A DNA stretch of 64,000 nt from Mycobacterium haemophilum DSM 44634 (GTDB lineage: Bacteria > Actinomycetota > Actinomycetes > Mycobacteriales > Mycobacteriaceae), in NCBI RefSeq assembly GCF_000340435.2, contig NZ_CP011883.2:2092687-2156686 (forward strand). The letters run 5' to 3'. Numbering within the stretch: the stretch's first letter is position 1; the number at the start of each line of letters is the position of its first letter. The notes below the pieces were generated by a model. The model did not search any database. It had not been told where the DNA came from and saw nothing but the letters and a program-made list of their open reading frames with translations. The position numbers were made by a program, and so were the translations under genes. This document shows positions 52,371 to 60,893 of the stretch, piece by piece.

Positions 52371-52546
52371 TATGTTTAGGCGTCGCTAGCGGGCTGTCGG
52401 TGACATAACAAGCGATAGCCCCATTACAACGCCGACCATTTTTGTCATCTGTTTATGATTCGGGATCACCGCTAACACGAAAGCTCTGTTGACAAAACCC
52501 GGAGTCCGCCGGGTGCACCTTGCGCTTCGACTATTTGAGCAATTGA

Positions 52547-53224
52547 TCACGCTGCCGGCGTAGAGCTCATGGATCCGATGTAATAGGTTTCGTGCCCAGT
52601 AGGGTATCCGCCGCCGTCGGTGGCGATATGAACGTGGTCGTAGTGGTTAGCCGTTTCTGAGCCGGAGTCCGCGGTCCAGCTCGGTGCGCCGATGCCTGGG
52701 TAAATTTTCTGCCGCCAGATCACATGCAGCACACCCCACCGTTTCGCATTCGCCAAGGCATACCCGGCGATTTGGTTGCCGAGCTCGATACCGTCGGGCG
52801 TGTCGTGGTTGGGGATCATTACGTCGATCGCCAACCCGTTGGGATGCCACTTCAACGGATCCTGCCGGAACCCGTAGATGGTGGCGATCTGCGGAAACAG
52901 CACGCTGATGGCGCGCGCCGCCCAGATGGTTTTCATCTGCAACCTCTCCTCCGACGCGACGCCACGAGGCAATGCGACCAGGAACTGCTGGGCAGCGACG
53001 GGTGCGTTTGCCGCCAACGAGTCCGCCTCGGCGGGGCTGGCGATGGGCGGCGCGCCAGCTGGCGCAGGCACCGGGCGCGGCCGGGCTATTGTCGGGGTCT
53101 TAGCGCAACACGGATGCTCTGTGCTTTGGGCGTACAGCATGGCCGCAGACACGACAAGTGAGACGGCGATTGCCAGCCAGCGGCCCCGACCGTTGGCTAA
53201 CACGACTGTGCCCACGAAGAGCAC
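52547..53224 (-). CDS. Secreted or membrane-anchored protein with M15-like/ARB_07466-type domain
   Basis: The 225-residue protein has a hydrophobic segment near residues 15-33 (WLAIAVSLVVSAAMLYA), a Pro/Ala-rich linker, and a C-terminal domain (about 85-225) of the kind in many actinobacterial secreted proteins. Landmarks are HPNGLAIDVMIPNHDTPDG, YALANAKRWGVLHVIWRQKI and NHYDHVHIATDGG. The spaced H...D and final HVH resemble the zinc ligands of D,D-carboxypeptidase-like M15 enzymes, but activity is not proven for this branch. It probably acts at the cell wall. The gene converges on the csp terminator. Confidence 0.82.
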   Translation of the reverse strand: MLFVGTVVLANGRGRWLAIAVSLVVSAAMLYAQSTEHPCCAKTPTIARPRPVPAPAGAPPIASPAEADSLAANAPVAAQQFLVALPRGVASEERLQMKTIWAARAISVLFPQIATIYGFRQDPLKWHPNGLAIDVMIPNHDTPDGIELGNQIAGYALANAKRWGVLHVIWRQKIYPGIGAPSWTADSGSETANHYDHVHIATDGGGYPTGHETYYIGSMSSTPAA

Positions 53225-53367
53225 TTTAGTGTCGTGTGCGACGCGTGTGGCGAGCTTCGTTATCTCCTGGTTGCTTGCTGTGGCACGCTGTGAGCTAAGC
53301 TCTGTGAACGGTTGCGGGCCCGCTGGTCCGGCCCTCGACCCATCTCGAGTAGGTGGTTTGGAATCGA

Positions 53368-53601
53368 ATGAGCATCGATCCGTTTGACGACGACAACGGT
53401 AGCTTTTTCGTCTTGGTCAACGACGAGGAGCAACACAGCCTGTGGCCGGTGTTTGCTGATATTCCGGCCGGCTGGCGGGTGGTCTACGGTGAAGCGACCC
53501 GGGCGGCCTGCATCGACTACATCGAACAAAACTGGACCGATATACGGCCAAAGAGTCTGCGCGACAGGCTGACACAGGAGGCGGGCGCTTCCGATTCGTA
53601 A
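53368..53601 (+). CDS. MbtH-like protein
   Basis: MbtH-like proteins bind and activate adenylation domains of non-ribosomal peptide synthetases. The 77-residue protein has the family signature: NGSFFVLVNDEEQHSLWPVF, then IPAGWRVVYGEATRAACIDYIEQNW and DIRPKSLRD. It is close to recalled M. tuberculosis MbtH of the mycobactin cluster. No synthetase is nearby, so this is an orphan helper that may serve a synthetase elsewhere. ATG 53368 matches the MbtH start; GTG 53353 would add five residues. Confidence 0.93.
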   Translation: MSIDPFDDDNGSFFVLVNDEEQHSLWPVFADIPAGWRVVYGEATRAACIDYIEQNWTDIRPKSLRDRLTQEAGASDS

Positions 53602-53692
53602 GCTGGCCGTCTTCTGAAACCGAATGAAACCGAAAAGTCCGTATTTACCCACCGTCGGCCAGTTCGCTGTCAGCCACGTATGGGGTGGTCGC

Positions 53693-54169
53693 TCACTGGG
53701 AATCCCATTCGACCTCATCTCGTCCGACGACCAGCGGAATCGAGATCGTTCCCGCACCGCCGGACACCAAAATCACCCAGCGGCCATCAACGGGCAGGAT
53801 TACGTCGATATCGAAGAACGCGAAACCGGGGAACTTGCCAATGGCGGCCGCTGGCACCTGGAACCGTTTGCGCACCGGCTCGTCAAACGTTGGTGGTCTG
53901 ATTTCCACGTCAACCTGCCGGTCCGAACCATCGGCATCAGGCTCGGTCAACACCACAAGTACAAACCGGGCTAGTCGGTCTGGCCCCACCGCAAATCTGG
54001 ACAGCACACCGCCCGACAGATTGAGCTTGTTGTCTACCGTCGCAGCCGCTTCGGCGAGAAAGGCCCACGCAACTGTCACATCATCGAACCTACCGTGCAG
54101 TCGGTGGCGTCCGCGCACGAAACTCAGACTCGTCGGGTAAGTGGCCGGCCTCGCGTCGTCTGTCGGCAC
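53693..54169 (-). CDS. Conserved hypothetical protein, DUF6941-like
   Basis: The 158-residue protein has an alternating hydrophobic pattern consistent with an all-beta domain: TVAWAFLAEAAATVDNKLNLSGG, ARFVLVVLTEPDADG, and GFAFFDIDVILPVDGRWVILVSGG. The order (a D/N-K-L-N..GG motif, then a value-type strand, then G.W.I.V) recalls DUF6941 proteins, whose role is unknown; this is a tentative match. The GTG start at 54169 follows a frameshifted gene on the same strand by 14 bases. Confidence 0.65.
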   Translation of the reverse strand: MPTDDARPATYPTSLSFVRGRHRLHGRFDDVTVAWAFLAEAAATVDNKLNLSGGVLSRFAVGPDRLARFVLVVLTEPDADGSDRQVDVEIRPPTFDEPVRKRFQVPAAAIGKFPGFAFFDIDVILPVDGRWVILVSGGAGTISIPLVVGRDEVEWDSQ

Positions 54170-54182
54170 CGGCGCCCAAGCA

Positions 54183-54598
54183 TCACGTGCCGTTACCTTC
54201 TAGGTCAGCGACGGCCCGTCTCGGGTGGTCGTGGGTTTCACCGGGCGAAGCTGTCGGGTGGGGCTGGCGGGCGATAACCGGAAATATGGTCTCGATACCA
54301 CGCCGGCTCTTGATCTTGACCTTTTGGCCATCGCCCCACGTGTAATGCGTCCGAGCCGCCTGGCGCACGCCGCTGGTTACCATCACCGCCGCCAGCCCGT
54401 CGCGGCCGGCGAGACCGGCCAATCGGAACGCCCCAACTCATGCGAATCGGCGAGTTATCAGGGTCACGCAACGGCAACTCGGGCCCGAGTTCTGCTACCC
54501 GCCGATTAGCAGCGAGCGCGAGAGCGTGCCGTGATGAGCATGTAAGACACCACCCAGCTCATGCCACAGCGTGCTGAGGCTTTGCGCGATGACCCTTC
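54183..54598 (-). pseudogene. Frameshifted gene of unknown function
   Basis: Three minus-strand frames in succession read like one protein. From about 54598 to 54510 the sequence is VIAQSLSTLWHELGGVLHAHHGT; then the frame changes and reads ALAANRRVAELGPELPLRDP and NSPIRMSWGVP; near 54430 it changes again to GLAGRDGLAAVMVTSGV and THYTWGDGQKVKIKSRRG up to the stop at 54183. Codons end mostly in G or C in each segment. At least two frameshifts have broken it. I recognise no family. It lies between two small genes on the same strand. Confidence 0.55.
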
Positions 54599-54608
54599 AT
54601 CCGTCGCC

Positions 54609-54854
54609 TCAGAGATCATCGAGTAGTTCACGATGTCGCCGACCACCAATCACCATGGCAGCCTGGCTGATCCGGGTCACCGTGGGGCCCGGGGACATGA
54701 TTGCGACGGCGGTGAATCGATGCGAGCGGAAGGTCAGCGCCACATCGCCGATCCGGATTTCGTCGCCGCCTTTGATCGGTTGCGGTACCGCGCGGGCAAG
54801 GTAGCCCAGGGGCTCGTCGGGCTGTCGTCCGAACACCTCGATAGAAGGGGTCAT
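54609..54854 (-). CDS. Small hypothetical protein
   Basis: The 81-residue frame starts at ATG 54854 with GCGAGG six bases upstream, and nearly all codons end in G or C. The sequence (IEVFGRQPDEPLGYLARAV, GDEIRIGDVALTFRSHR, ISQAAMVIGGRRHRELLDDL) looks like a folded small protein, possibly beta-rich. I know no homologue. It heads a minus-strand cluster with the frameshifted gene and the DUF6941-like gene. Confidence 0.5.
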   Translation of the reverse strand: MTPSIEVFGRQPDEPLGYLARAVPQPIKGGDEIRIGDVALTFRSHRFTAVAIMSPGPTVTRISQAAMVIGGRRHRELLDDL

Positions 54855-55162
54855 TTAGTGCCTCGCTGCTAGCCGTTGCCGCGCTCAGACCACTCAACGC
54901 GAAGCCGCTGCCATGCCGATTCTCCTCCGCTGTCGCGACGTCGGCGTCCTGCTCGGTGGACCGGTGCACCGCCCGCTTCGCACCCCAGCTGCAGGCGGTG
55001 CGCAAGATCCGTCTGGAACGTCGGTCGCCGGATAAGCTGCCGACTGAACTACCTCAATCGTTAGGGAGCGCCGCGGAGGGACAACCATGCGTTCAGCGAA
55101 CCAGCATGCGGGCCGGTGGAGCATTAAACTAGTCCGCTTCGGAAATCCGTGAGCCTCGGTTC
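54855..55162. other. Intergenic region upstream of the patatin gene
   Basis: About 300 bases, divergent between the small minus-strand gene and the patatin-like phospholipase gene. No supported gene; frames on either strand lack recognisable sequence. It should contain the promoters of both units, but no clear boxes are visible. Confidence 0.45.
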
Positions 55163-56905
55163 ATGACCGCAAAACGGCAGGGGCGTAAGGCCGACGAGCG
55201 AACCGTGCTCCGCAATGTTCCGATACTCGCTGACATCGACGATGAACATCTCGATCAGCTTGCGCGCGTTGTAGATCGTCGCCACGTCCCGGCTGACGAG
55301 TGGCTTTTCCGGGAAGGCGACCCATCAGACTCCATCTACATCGTTGACTCGGGGCGGTTCGCGGCCGTTGGTGCCGATGGACAGCTGATTCGTGAGATGG
55401 GATCCGGTGACTCAATCGGAGAACTGGGCGTGATCGCCGGTGCTGGTCGCTCGGCGAGCGTACGAGCGCTTCGCGACAGCGTCGTGTGGAGGATCGCTGC
55501 TGACTCGTTCACCGAGGTCCTCACGACAACTCCGAAACTGCAATCGGTGATGCTGCAAGCGATGGCGACCATGCTTCGCGAGTCGCGATCTGCGAACGTC
55601 TCCAGGCGTCCCCGGGTCATCGGTGTGCTGTCAACGGGGGATGCCGCCGCGCTGCCGATTGTTGACGCGATCGCGACTCAACTGAGTGTCCACGGCCAGA
55701 CGACCGTGGTCGCTCCGCCGGTCGACACAACGGCTGATGTCAGCGGTTACGGTGAGCTTGTCGAAGCATTCAGCGAGATCCTTGATCGAGCAGAGCGAAG
55801 CAACGATTGGGTCTTGCTGGTGGCCGACCGAGGATCAGGCGACCTATGGCGGCGATTTGTTGCTGCGCAAAGCGATCGGCTCGTGGTCCTTGTGGATGAA
55901 CCCTATCCACCGAACGGGTTCGATTCGCTTATTGCTCAACGGCCGGTCCACCTGGTGGCATGCATGGCCGAGCCGGATACGAGTTGGTGGGATCTGCTGC
56001 AGCCACTCTCGCATCACCCGCTCAGCGACGAAGGCATCGGTGCGCTAGCCCGCAGAATCGCCGGCCGATCCCTTGGCCTCGTGATGGCCGGTGGCGGGGC
56101 TTGGGGACTCGCGCATTTCGGTGTTTACGATGAGCTCACTCGGGCAGGCGTCGTCATCGATCGGTTTGCTGGAACGAGTGCCGGTGCGATTGCGGCGGCA
56201 GCCTTCGCGTTGGGGATGGACGCCCCGGAGGGCATCGCGACGGCACGACGGTACCTTGCCGATAGCAACGTACTCGGCGACTACACGGTCCCGGCGGTCG
56301 CTTTCATTCGAGGTGCACGCGTTGATCATCTGGTTGAGGTCGTCTTCGGCGGCACCTTGATCGAGCATCTGGCACGAGAGTTCTTCTCCGTCTCTGCGGA
56401 TCTTGTCACCGGCGATCAGGTCATTCATCGGCGTGGACCGCTGTCACTGGCCGTGCGTGCATCGATCTCGATCCCCGGTCTCATACCGCCAGTGCGACAG
56501 GGCGAGCAGCTTCTCGTCGACGGGGGAATCTTGAACAACCTTCCGGCCGACGTGATGTGCGCAGACTCAGATGGCGAAGTCATCTGCGTCGATCTGCGTC
56601 GAAAGTTCACGCCGTCGAAGAGCTTTGGCCTGCTGCCGCCAATCTTTCAGCCGCCCGGGTTCGTTCGGCGGTTGTTAACTGGCACGGATGTCGCCCTACC
56701 CCCGCTGCAAGAGACCATGCTTCGCGCTCTTGACCTTGCGGCCTCCACGGCGAATCTGCGCGATTTCCCGCGAATTGCGGCCATCATCGAGCCGGACGTT
56801 TCAGCGATCGGCGTGCTGGACTTCAAAAAGTTGGATGCCGCCGTGGCGGCTGGGCGGGCGGCAGCGCGAGCAGTTCTCGAAGCGCAGCCGGACCTCGTTC
56901 GCTGA
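55163..56905 (+). CDS. Cyclic-nucleotide-binding domain plus patatin-like phospholipase (NTE type)
   Basis: The 580-residue protein has an N-terminal cNMP-binding domain (about 17-135; LFREGDPSDSIYIVDSGRFAAVG and GSGDSIGELGVIAG), a middle region, and a patatin domain (about 300-500). The oxyanion loop is AGGGAWG, the nucleophile Ser339 lies in GTSAG, and the catalytic Asp453 in DGGILNNLP. The layout matches bacterial neuropathy-target-esterase-like lysophospholipases such as Rv2565 and Rv3239c. The GELG phosphate-binding cassette keeps the Glu but the following Arg is replaced, reading GELGVIAGAGRSAS. It would hydrolyse phospholipid acyl groups under nucleotide control. Confidence 0.9.
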   Translation: MTAKRQGRKADERTVLRNVPILADIDDEHLDQLARVVDRRHVPADEWLFREGDPSDSIYIVDSGRFAAVGADGQLIREMGSGDSIGELGVIAGAGRSASVRALRDSVVWRIAADSFTEVLTTTPKLQSVMLQAMATMLRESRSANVSRRPRVIGVLSTGDAAALPIVDAIATQLSVHGQTTVVAPPVDTTADVSGYGELVEAFSEILDRAERSNDWVLLVADRGSGDLWRRFVAAQSDRLVVLVDEPYPPNGFDSLIAQRPVHLVACMAEPDTSWWDLLQPLSHHPLSDEGIGALARRIAGRSLGLVMAGGGAWGLAHFGVYDELTRAGVVIDRFAGTSAGAIAAAAFALGMDAPEGIATARRYLADSNVLGDYTVPAVAFIRGARVDHLVEVVFGGTLIEHLAREFFSVSADLVTGDQVIHRRGPLSLAVRASISIPGLIPPVRQGEQLLVDGGILNNLPADVMCADSDGEVICVDLRRKFTPSKSFGLLPPIFQPPGFVRRLLTGTDVALPPLQETMLRALDLAASTANLRDFPRIAAIIEPDVSAIGVLDFKKLDAAVAAGRAAARAVLEAQPDLVR

Positions 56906-57132
56906 GCCTGCGACCACACGTGGTGCGCGTGATGCACCGGGAATCAACACCGCGATGGCGTGTTTAATCGCGACCAGGGTCAAACGTCTTTGGGACGATT
57001 TAAATTGGGAGTGCTTATACCCGTTTAATCTTGGTTGTAAACGTGACAAACCCAACGCTGGCAGAACACGTGAGCTGCGGTTTGGCAGCCCAGATAACGG
57101 GTACTCGCTGGCGCATAGGGAGTTGATCGTAA
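56906..57132. promoter_or_regulatory. AT-rich gap upstream of the esterase gene
   Basis: About 230 bases between the patatin and esterase genes. The section 56995-57055 is AT-rich for the genome (GATTTAAATTGGGAG, CGTTTAATCTTGG) and probably carries the esterase promoter. No gene is supported here. Confidence 0.4.
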
Positions 57133-58206
57133 ATGGCTACGAAGGTAGACGCATACCGCTCATTACCGCGCAAGTCATTACCGCGTAAGGCGATTGATCG
57201 GCGTATTCATCATGGTCATAGTGCACAATCGGTTGCCGTGTCCTGGGCGAGCCGATTAATCGTAAAGAATGCGGTGCGTGCCTGGAGCATGCAGCCGAAT
57301 CTGCGCTGGCCGTTCGAGTACGTGGACGGTCTGGCAGGTTTGCTGCCACGTTTCCGGTCGAGAGTACAGATCGAACCAATACGGCTCGAGGACTGCACTG
57401 CCGAATGGATTCGTGTGCCTGGCGCGTCTTTGGCGCGTGCGGTCCTCTACCTGCATGGCGGCGCGTTCCTCTCCTGCGGCCTCAACACCCACCGCTCGCT
57501 GGTGACACGCTTGTCGAAGGCGGCGGACGCCGGCGTGCTTACCGTCGGATATCGAAAGCTGCCATCGCATCAGATAGTCGACGCGATCAACGACGGAATG
57601 AGCGGACTTCGCTGGTTGCAGCAGCGGGGATACGACGACGACCAAATAGTGGTCGCCGGTGACTCTGCCGGCGGATACCTCGCGTTCATGACAACGCTCG
57701 CTGCCATTCGCACCCACCTTGCGAAGCCAGCCGGAGTTGCGACGGTCTCTCCTTTCACCGATGCGGATCCGTCTCGGAAACTCAGACACCGCAACGCGCG
57801 CCGGTGCGCGATGTTCACCCGCGGGGCGTTGTCGATGTTTGCTCGATACCTTGGCGAGGCGCAGCTTTCGGACGCAACGGGTACCTCGGGTCGTATTGTC
57901 TCTCCGGTGGACGCAGATTTGTCCTTGCTGCCGCCAGTAACCATTCACGCAAGTTCCGACGAGTTGTTGCTCCCAGACGCCGAGCTCATGGCGAAACGTC
58001 TGAATGCAACGGGAATCCGCTGTGATCTCCACCTGTGGGACGGGCAAATTCACGACTTTCCCCTGGCGGCCGACATCTTGCCCGAGGGGAGGCGAGCCAT
58101 TCGATACATCGGGGATTTCGTCAAAGAGGTCACCGCCGGACAAGACACTCGCGAATATGGCGCGGCGGGCGGCGTGCAAAGGACGGCGACAGCAGGACGG
58201 CAATAA
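57133..58206 (+). CDS. Alpha/beta hydrolase, hormone-sensitive lipase (Lip) family
   Basis: The 357-residue esterase belongs to the HSL family. The oxyanion motif is LYLHGGAF near residue 107-114, the nucleophile is Ser178 in GDSAGG, and the acid and His are in SDELLLPDAEL and HDFPL. It resembles the many Lip proteins of mycobacteria, which hydrolyse short-chain esters or take part in lipid turnover. A short 15-base tandem repeat encodes SLPRKSLPRK near the N-terminus. The C-terminal 25 residues are low in complexity. The preceding phospholipase gene is on the same strand. Confidence 0.9.
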   Translation: MATKVDAYRSLPRKSLPRKAIDRRIHHGHSAQSVAVSWASRLIVKNAVRAWSMQPNLRWPFEYVDGLAGLLPRFRSRVQIEPIRLEDCTAEWIRVPGASLARAVLYLHGGAFLSCGLNTHRSLVTRLSKAADAGVLTVGYRKLPSHQIVDAINDGMSGLRWLQQRGYDDDQIVVAGDSAGGYLAFMTTLAAIRTHLAKPAGVATVSPFTDADPSRKLRHRNARRCAMFTRGALSMFARYLGEAQLSDATGTSGRIVSPVDADLSLLPPVTIHASSDELLLPDAELMAKRLNATGIRCDLHLWDGQIHDFPLAADILPEGRRAIRYIGDFVKEVTAGQDTREYGAAGGVQRTATAGRQ

Positions 58207-58316
58207 CGAATCAACAGGCGTTGGACCCCCGGGTTAGCGGGGGAGATGCCGCGGTTTAACACGCTAAGCCGCCGGAATGGCGTGCAGTAGCGCCGATACC
58301 GATACAGTTGGTCCTG

Positions 58317-60893
58317 ATGAGCCGAACAGCCCCACCTGTGCTGACCGTGCGGTATGACGGATCTGAGCGCACCTTCGCAGCTGGCAACGATGTCGTCATT
58401 GGTCGTGACCTGCGGGCGGACGTCCGCGTCGCGGACCCGTTGATTTCCCGGGTACACCTGGTGCTGCGATTCGACCAGGGCCGATGGATCGCCGTCGACA
58501 ACAACAGCCTCAATGGGCTGTATGTCAACAACCGTCGCGTGCCAGGTGTTGACATCCGGGACGGCCAGCAGGTCAATATCGGCAACCCGGACGGTCCGGC
58601 GCTGGTCTTCGAGGTCGGTCGGTATCGGGGTTCAGCAGGCCGGCCGCCCGCGACGACGTCGATACCCTTGATCAGCCAGCCCAGTGGATCATTGCCGACC
58701 CAGGGCCCGCCGCAGGCCGTCCCGTCCTGGCCGCACCAGCCATATTCGCCCACCGGACCGCAGCCGGGCTACCCGTCGGGGCCACTGCTGCGGCAACCGG
58801 CCAGCGGGCCGCAACCAGTCCGCTCGCCGACCGGATCGCAGCAGGCGCCGCAGATCTATCGGCCACCCACCGCCCCGGCTCCGGCGACCGACCGTGCCAG
58901 CGGGGACACCGGAAACATCGCGACATCGATGATGAAGATCCTGCGGCCGAGTCGATCGGCGGTGTCGTCCACGCCGGGCGCCGTCAAGATCGGCCGGGCC
59001 AACGACAACGATATCGTCATCCCCGAGGTGCTGGCATCACGCCACCACGCCACCCTGCTCCCGACGCCCAACGGTACCGAGATCCACGACAACCGCAGCA
59101 TTAACGGCACCTTCGTCAACGGCTCCCGCGTCGATGTAGCGCTGCTGTGCGACGGCGACATCGTCACGATCGGCAACATCGACTTGGTCTTCGCCGGCGG
59201 CACGCTGGCACGCCGCGACGAAACCGCGACCGCAACGCGCACCGGCGGCCTCGATGTGCGTGGGGTGACGTGGACGATCGAAAACAACAAGATGTTGCTG
59301 GACAGTATCTCGTTGACTGCGCGCCCCGGAATGTTGACCGCCGTCATCGGTCCGTCGGGTGCGGGCAAATCGACCTTCGCCAGGTTGGTGGCCGGGTACA
59401 CGCACCCGACCGATGGCACGGTGGCGTTCGAGGGCCACAACATTCACGCCGAGTACGCGTCGCTGCGTAGCAGGATCGGCATGGTGCCGCAAGACGACGT
59501 GGTTCACGGTCAGCTGACCGTGAACCAAGCGCTGCTGTATGCGGCTGAACTGCGGCTGCCGCCGGACACCACCAAGGCTGACCGCACCCAGGTGGTAGCC
59601 AGGGTGCTCGAGGAACTCGAGATGATGCAGCATCTTCAAACTCGAGTCGACAAGTTGTCCGGCGGTCAGCGCAAGCGCGCGTCGGTGGCGCTGGAGCTGC
59701 TCACCGGTCCGTCGCTGCTGATCCTCGATGAGCCGACGTCCGGTCTGGACCCGGCGCTGGACCGGCAGGTCATGACCATGCTGCGGCAGTTGGCCGATGC
59801 AGGTCGGGTGGTGCTGGTGGTCACCCACTCGCTGACGTACCTGGATGTCTGCGATCAGGTTCTGCTGCTGGCCCCCGGCGGTAAGACTGCCTTCTGCGGG
59901 CCGCCTAGCCAGATCGGCGCGGCGATGGGGACAACGAACTGGGCCGATATCTTCAGCTCGGTCGCCGACGATCCTGACGGCGCCAAGGCTCGATACCTAG
60001 CCCTGACCGGTCCTACCCCGCCACCGCCGCCAGTCGAGCAACCCGCCGAGCTGGGTGATCCCGCGCACACCAGCCTGTTGCGGCAGTTTTCCACGATCGC
60101 CAGGCGGCAGCTGCGGTTGATCGTCTCCGACCGCGGCTATTTTGTCTTCCTGGCGATGTTGCCGTTCATAATGGGTGCGCTGTCGATGTCGGTGCCCGGC
60201 AACGTCGGTTTCGGTGTCCCGAACCCACTCGGTGACGCGCCCAACGAGCCCGGGCAGATCCTGGTGTTGCTCAATGTCGGTGCGGTCTTCATGGGCACCG
60301 CGCTGACCATCCGCGACCTCATCGGTGAGCGCGCCATTTTCAAGCGGGAGCAGGCGGTTGGCCTGTCCACCAGCGCGTACTTATTGGCGAAGGTCTGTGT
60401 CTACACCGTGTTCGCGGTCGTTCAGTCGGCGATCGTGACCATCATCGCGCTACTAGGCAAGGGCGGTCCGACCCAAGGCGCCGTGGCCTTGGGCAAGCCG
60501 GGTCTGGAGCTGTTCGCCGATGTCGCTGCCACCTGCGTCGCGTCGGCGATGCTCGGGTTGGCGTTATCGGCGGTAGCCAAGTCCAACGAACAGATCATGC
60601 CGCTGCTGGTGGTGGCGGTCATGTCGCAGCTGGTGTTCTCCGGGGGGATGATCCCCGTGACCGCGCGCCTCGGCCTGGACCAAATGTCTTGGGCCACACC
60701 AGCGAGATGGGGTTTCGCGACGTCGGCTGCTACCGTCGACCTGATCAAGTTGGTGCCCGGCCCGCTGACGCCGAAGGATTCACACTGGCATCACACGGCC
60801 GGCACCTGGTGGTTTGACATGGCCATGCTCGCATTCATCAGCATCTGCTACCTCGGCTTCGTACGCTGGAAGATCCGCCTCAAGGGTGGTTGA
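58317..60893 (+). CDS. ABC transporter with two FHA domains (Rv1747-like)
   Basis: The 858-residue protein has FHA-1 (about 20-105; GRDLRADVRV, ISRVHL), a Pro/Gly/Gln-rich linker, FHA-2 (about 205-300; GRANDNDIVIPE, SRHHATL), an ABC ATPase (Walker A GPSGAGKST near 346; LSGGQRKR; LLILDEPTSGLDP) and a C-terminal ABCG-like membrane domain of about six helices. It matches M. tuberculosis Rv1747 closely. There, PknF phosphorylates linker threonines that bind FHA-1, and the protein exports cell-envelope glycolipid. No kinase gene is next to it here. ATG 58317 was chosen; a TTG three codons earlier is possible. Confidence 0.93.
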   Translation: MSRTAPPVLTVRYDGSERTFAAGNDVVIGRDLRADVRVADPLISRVHLVLRFDQGRWIAVDNNSLNGLYVNNRRVPGVDIRDGQQVNIGNPDGPALVFEVGRYRGSAGRPPATTSIPLISQPSGSLPTQGPPQAVPSWPHQPYSPTGPQPGYPSGPLLRQPASGPQPVRSPTGSQQAPQIYRPPTAPAPATDRASGDTGNIATSMMKILRPSRSAVSSTPGAVKIGRANDNDIVIPEVLASRHHATLLPTPNGTEIHDNRSINGTFVNGSRVDVALLCDGDIVTIGNIDLVFAGGTLARRDETATATRTGGLDVRGVTWTIENNKMLLDSISLTARPGMLTAVIGPSGAGKSTFARLVAGYTHPTDGTVAFEGHNIHAEYASLRSRIGMVPQDDVVHGQLTVNQALLYAAELRLPPDTTKADRTQVVARVLEELEMMQHLQTRVDKLSGGQRKRASVALELLTGPSLLILDEPTSGLDPALDRQVMTMLRQLADAGRVVLVVTHSLTYLDVCDQVLLLAPGGKTAFCGPPSQIGAAMGTTNWADIFSSVADDPDGAKARYLALTGPTPPPPPVEQPAELGDPAHTSLLRQFSTIARRQLRLIVSDRGYFVFLAMLPFIMGALSMSVPGNVGFGVPNPLGDAPNEPGQILVLLNVGAVFMGTALTIRDLIGERAIFKREQAVGLSTSAYLLAKVCVYTVFAVVQSAIVTIIALLGKGGPTQGAVALGKPGLELFADVAATCVASAMLGLALSAVAKSNEQIMPLLVVAVMSQLVFSGGMIPVTARLGLDQMSWATPARWGFATSAATVDLIKLVPGPLTPKDSHWHHTAGTWWFDMAMLAFISICYLGFVRWKIRLKGG

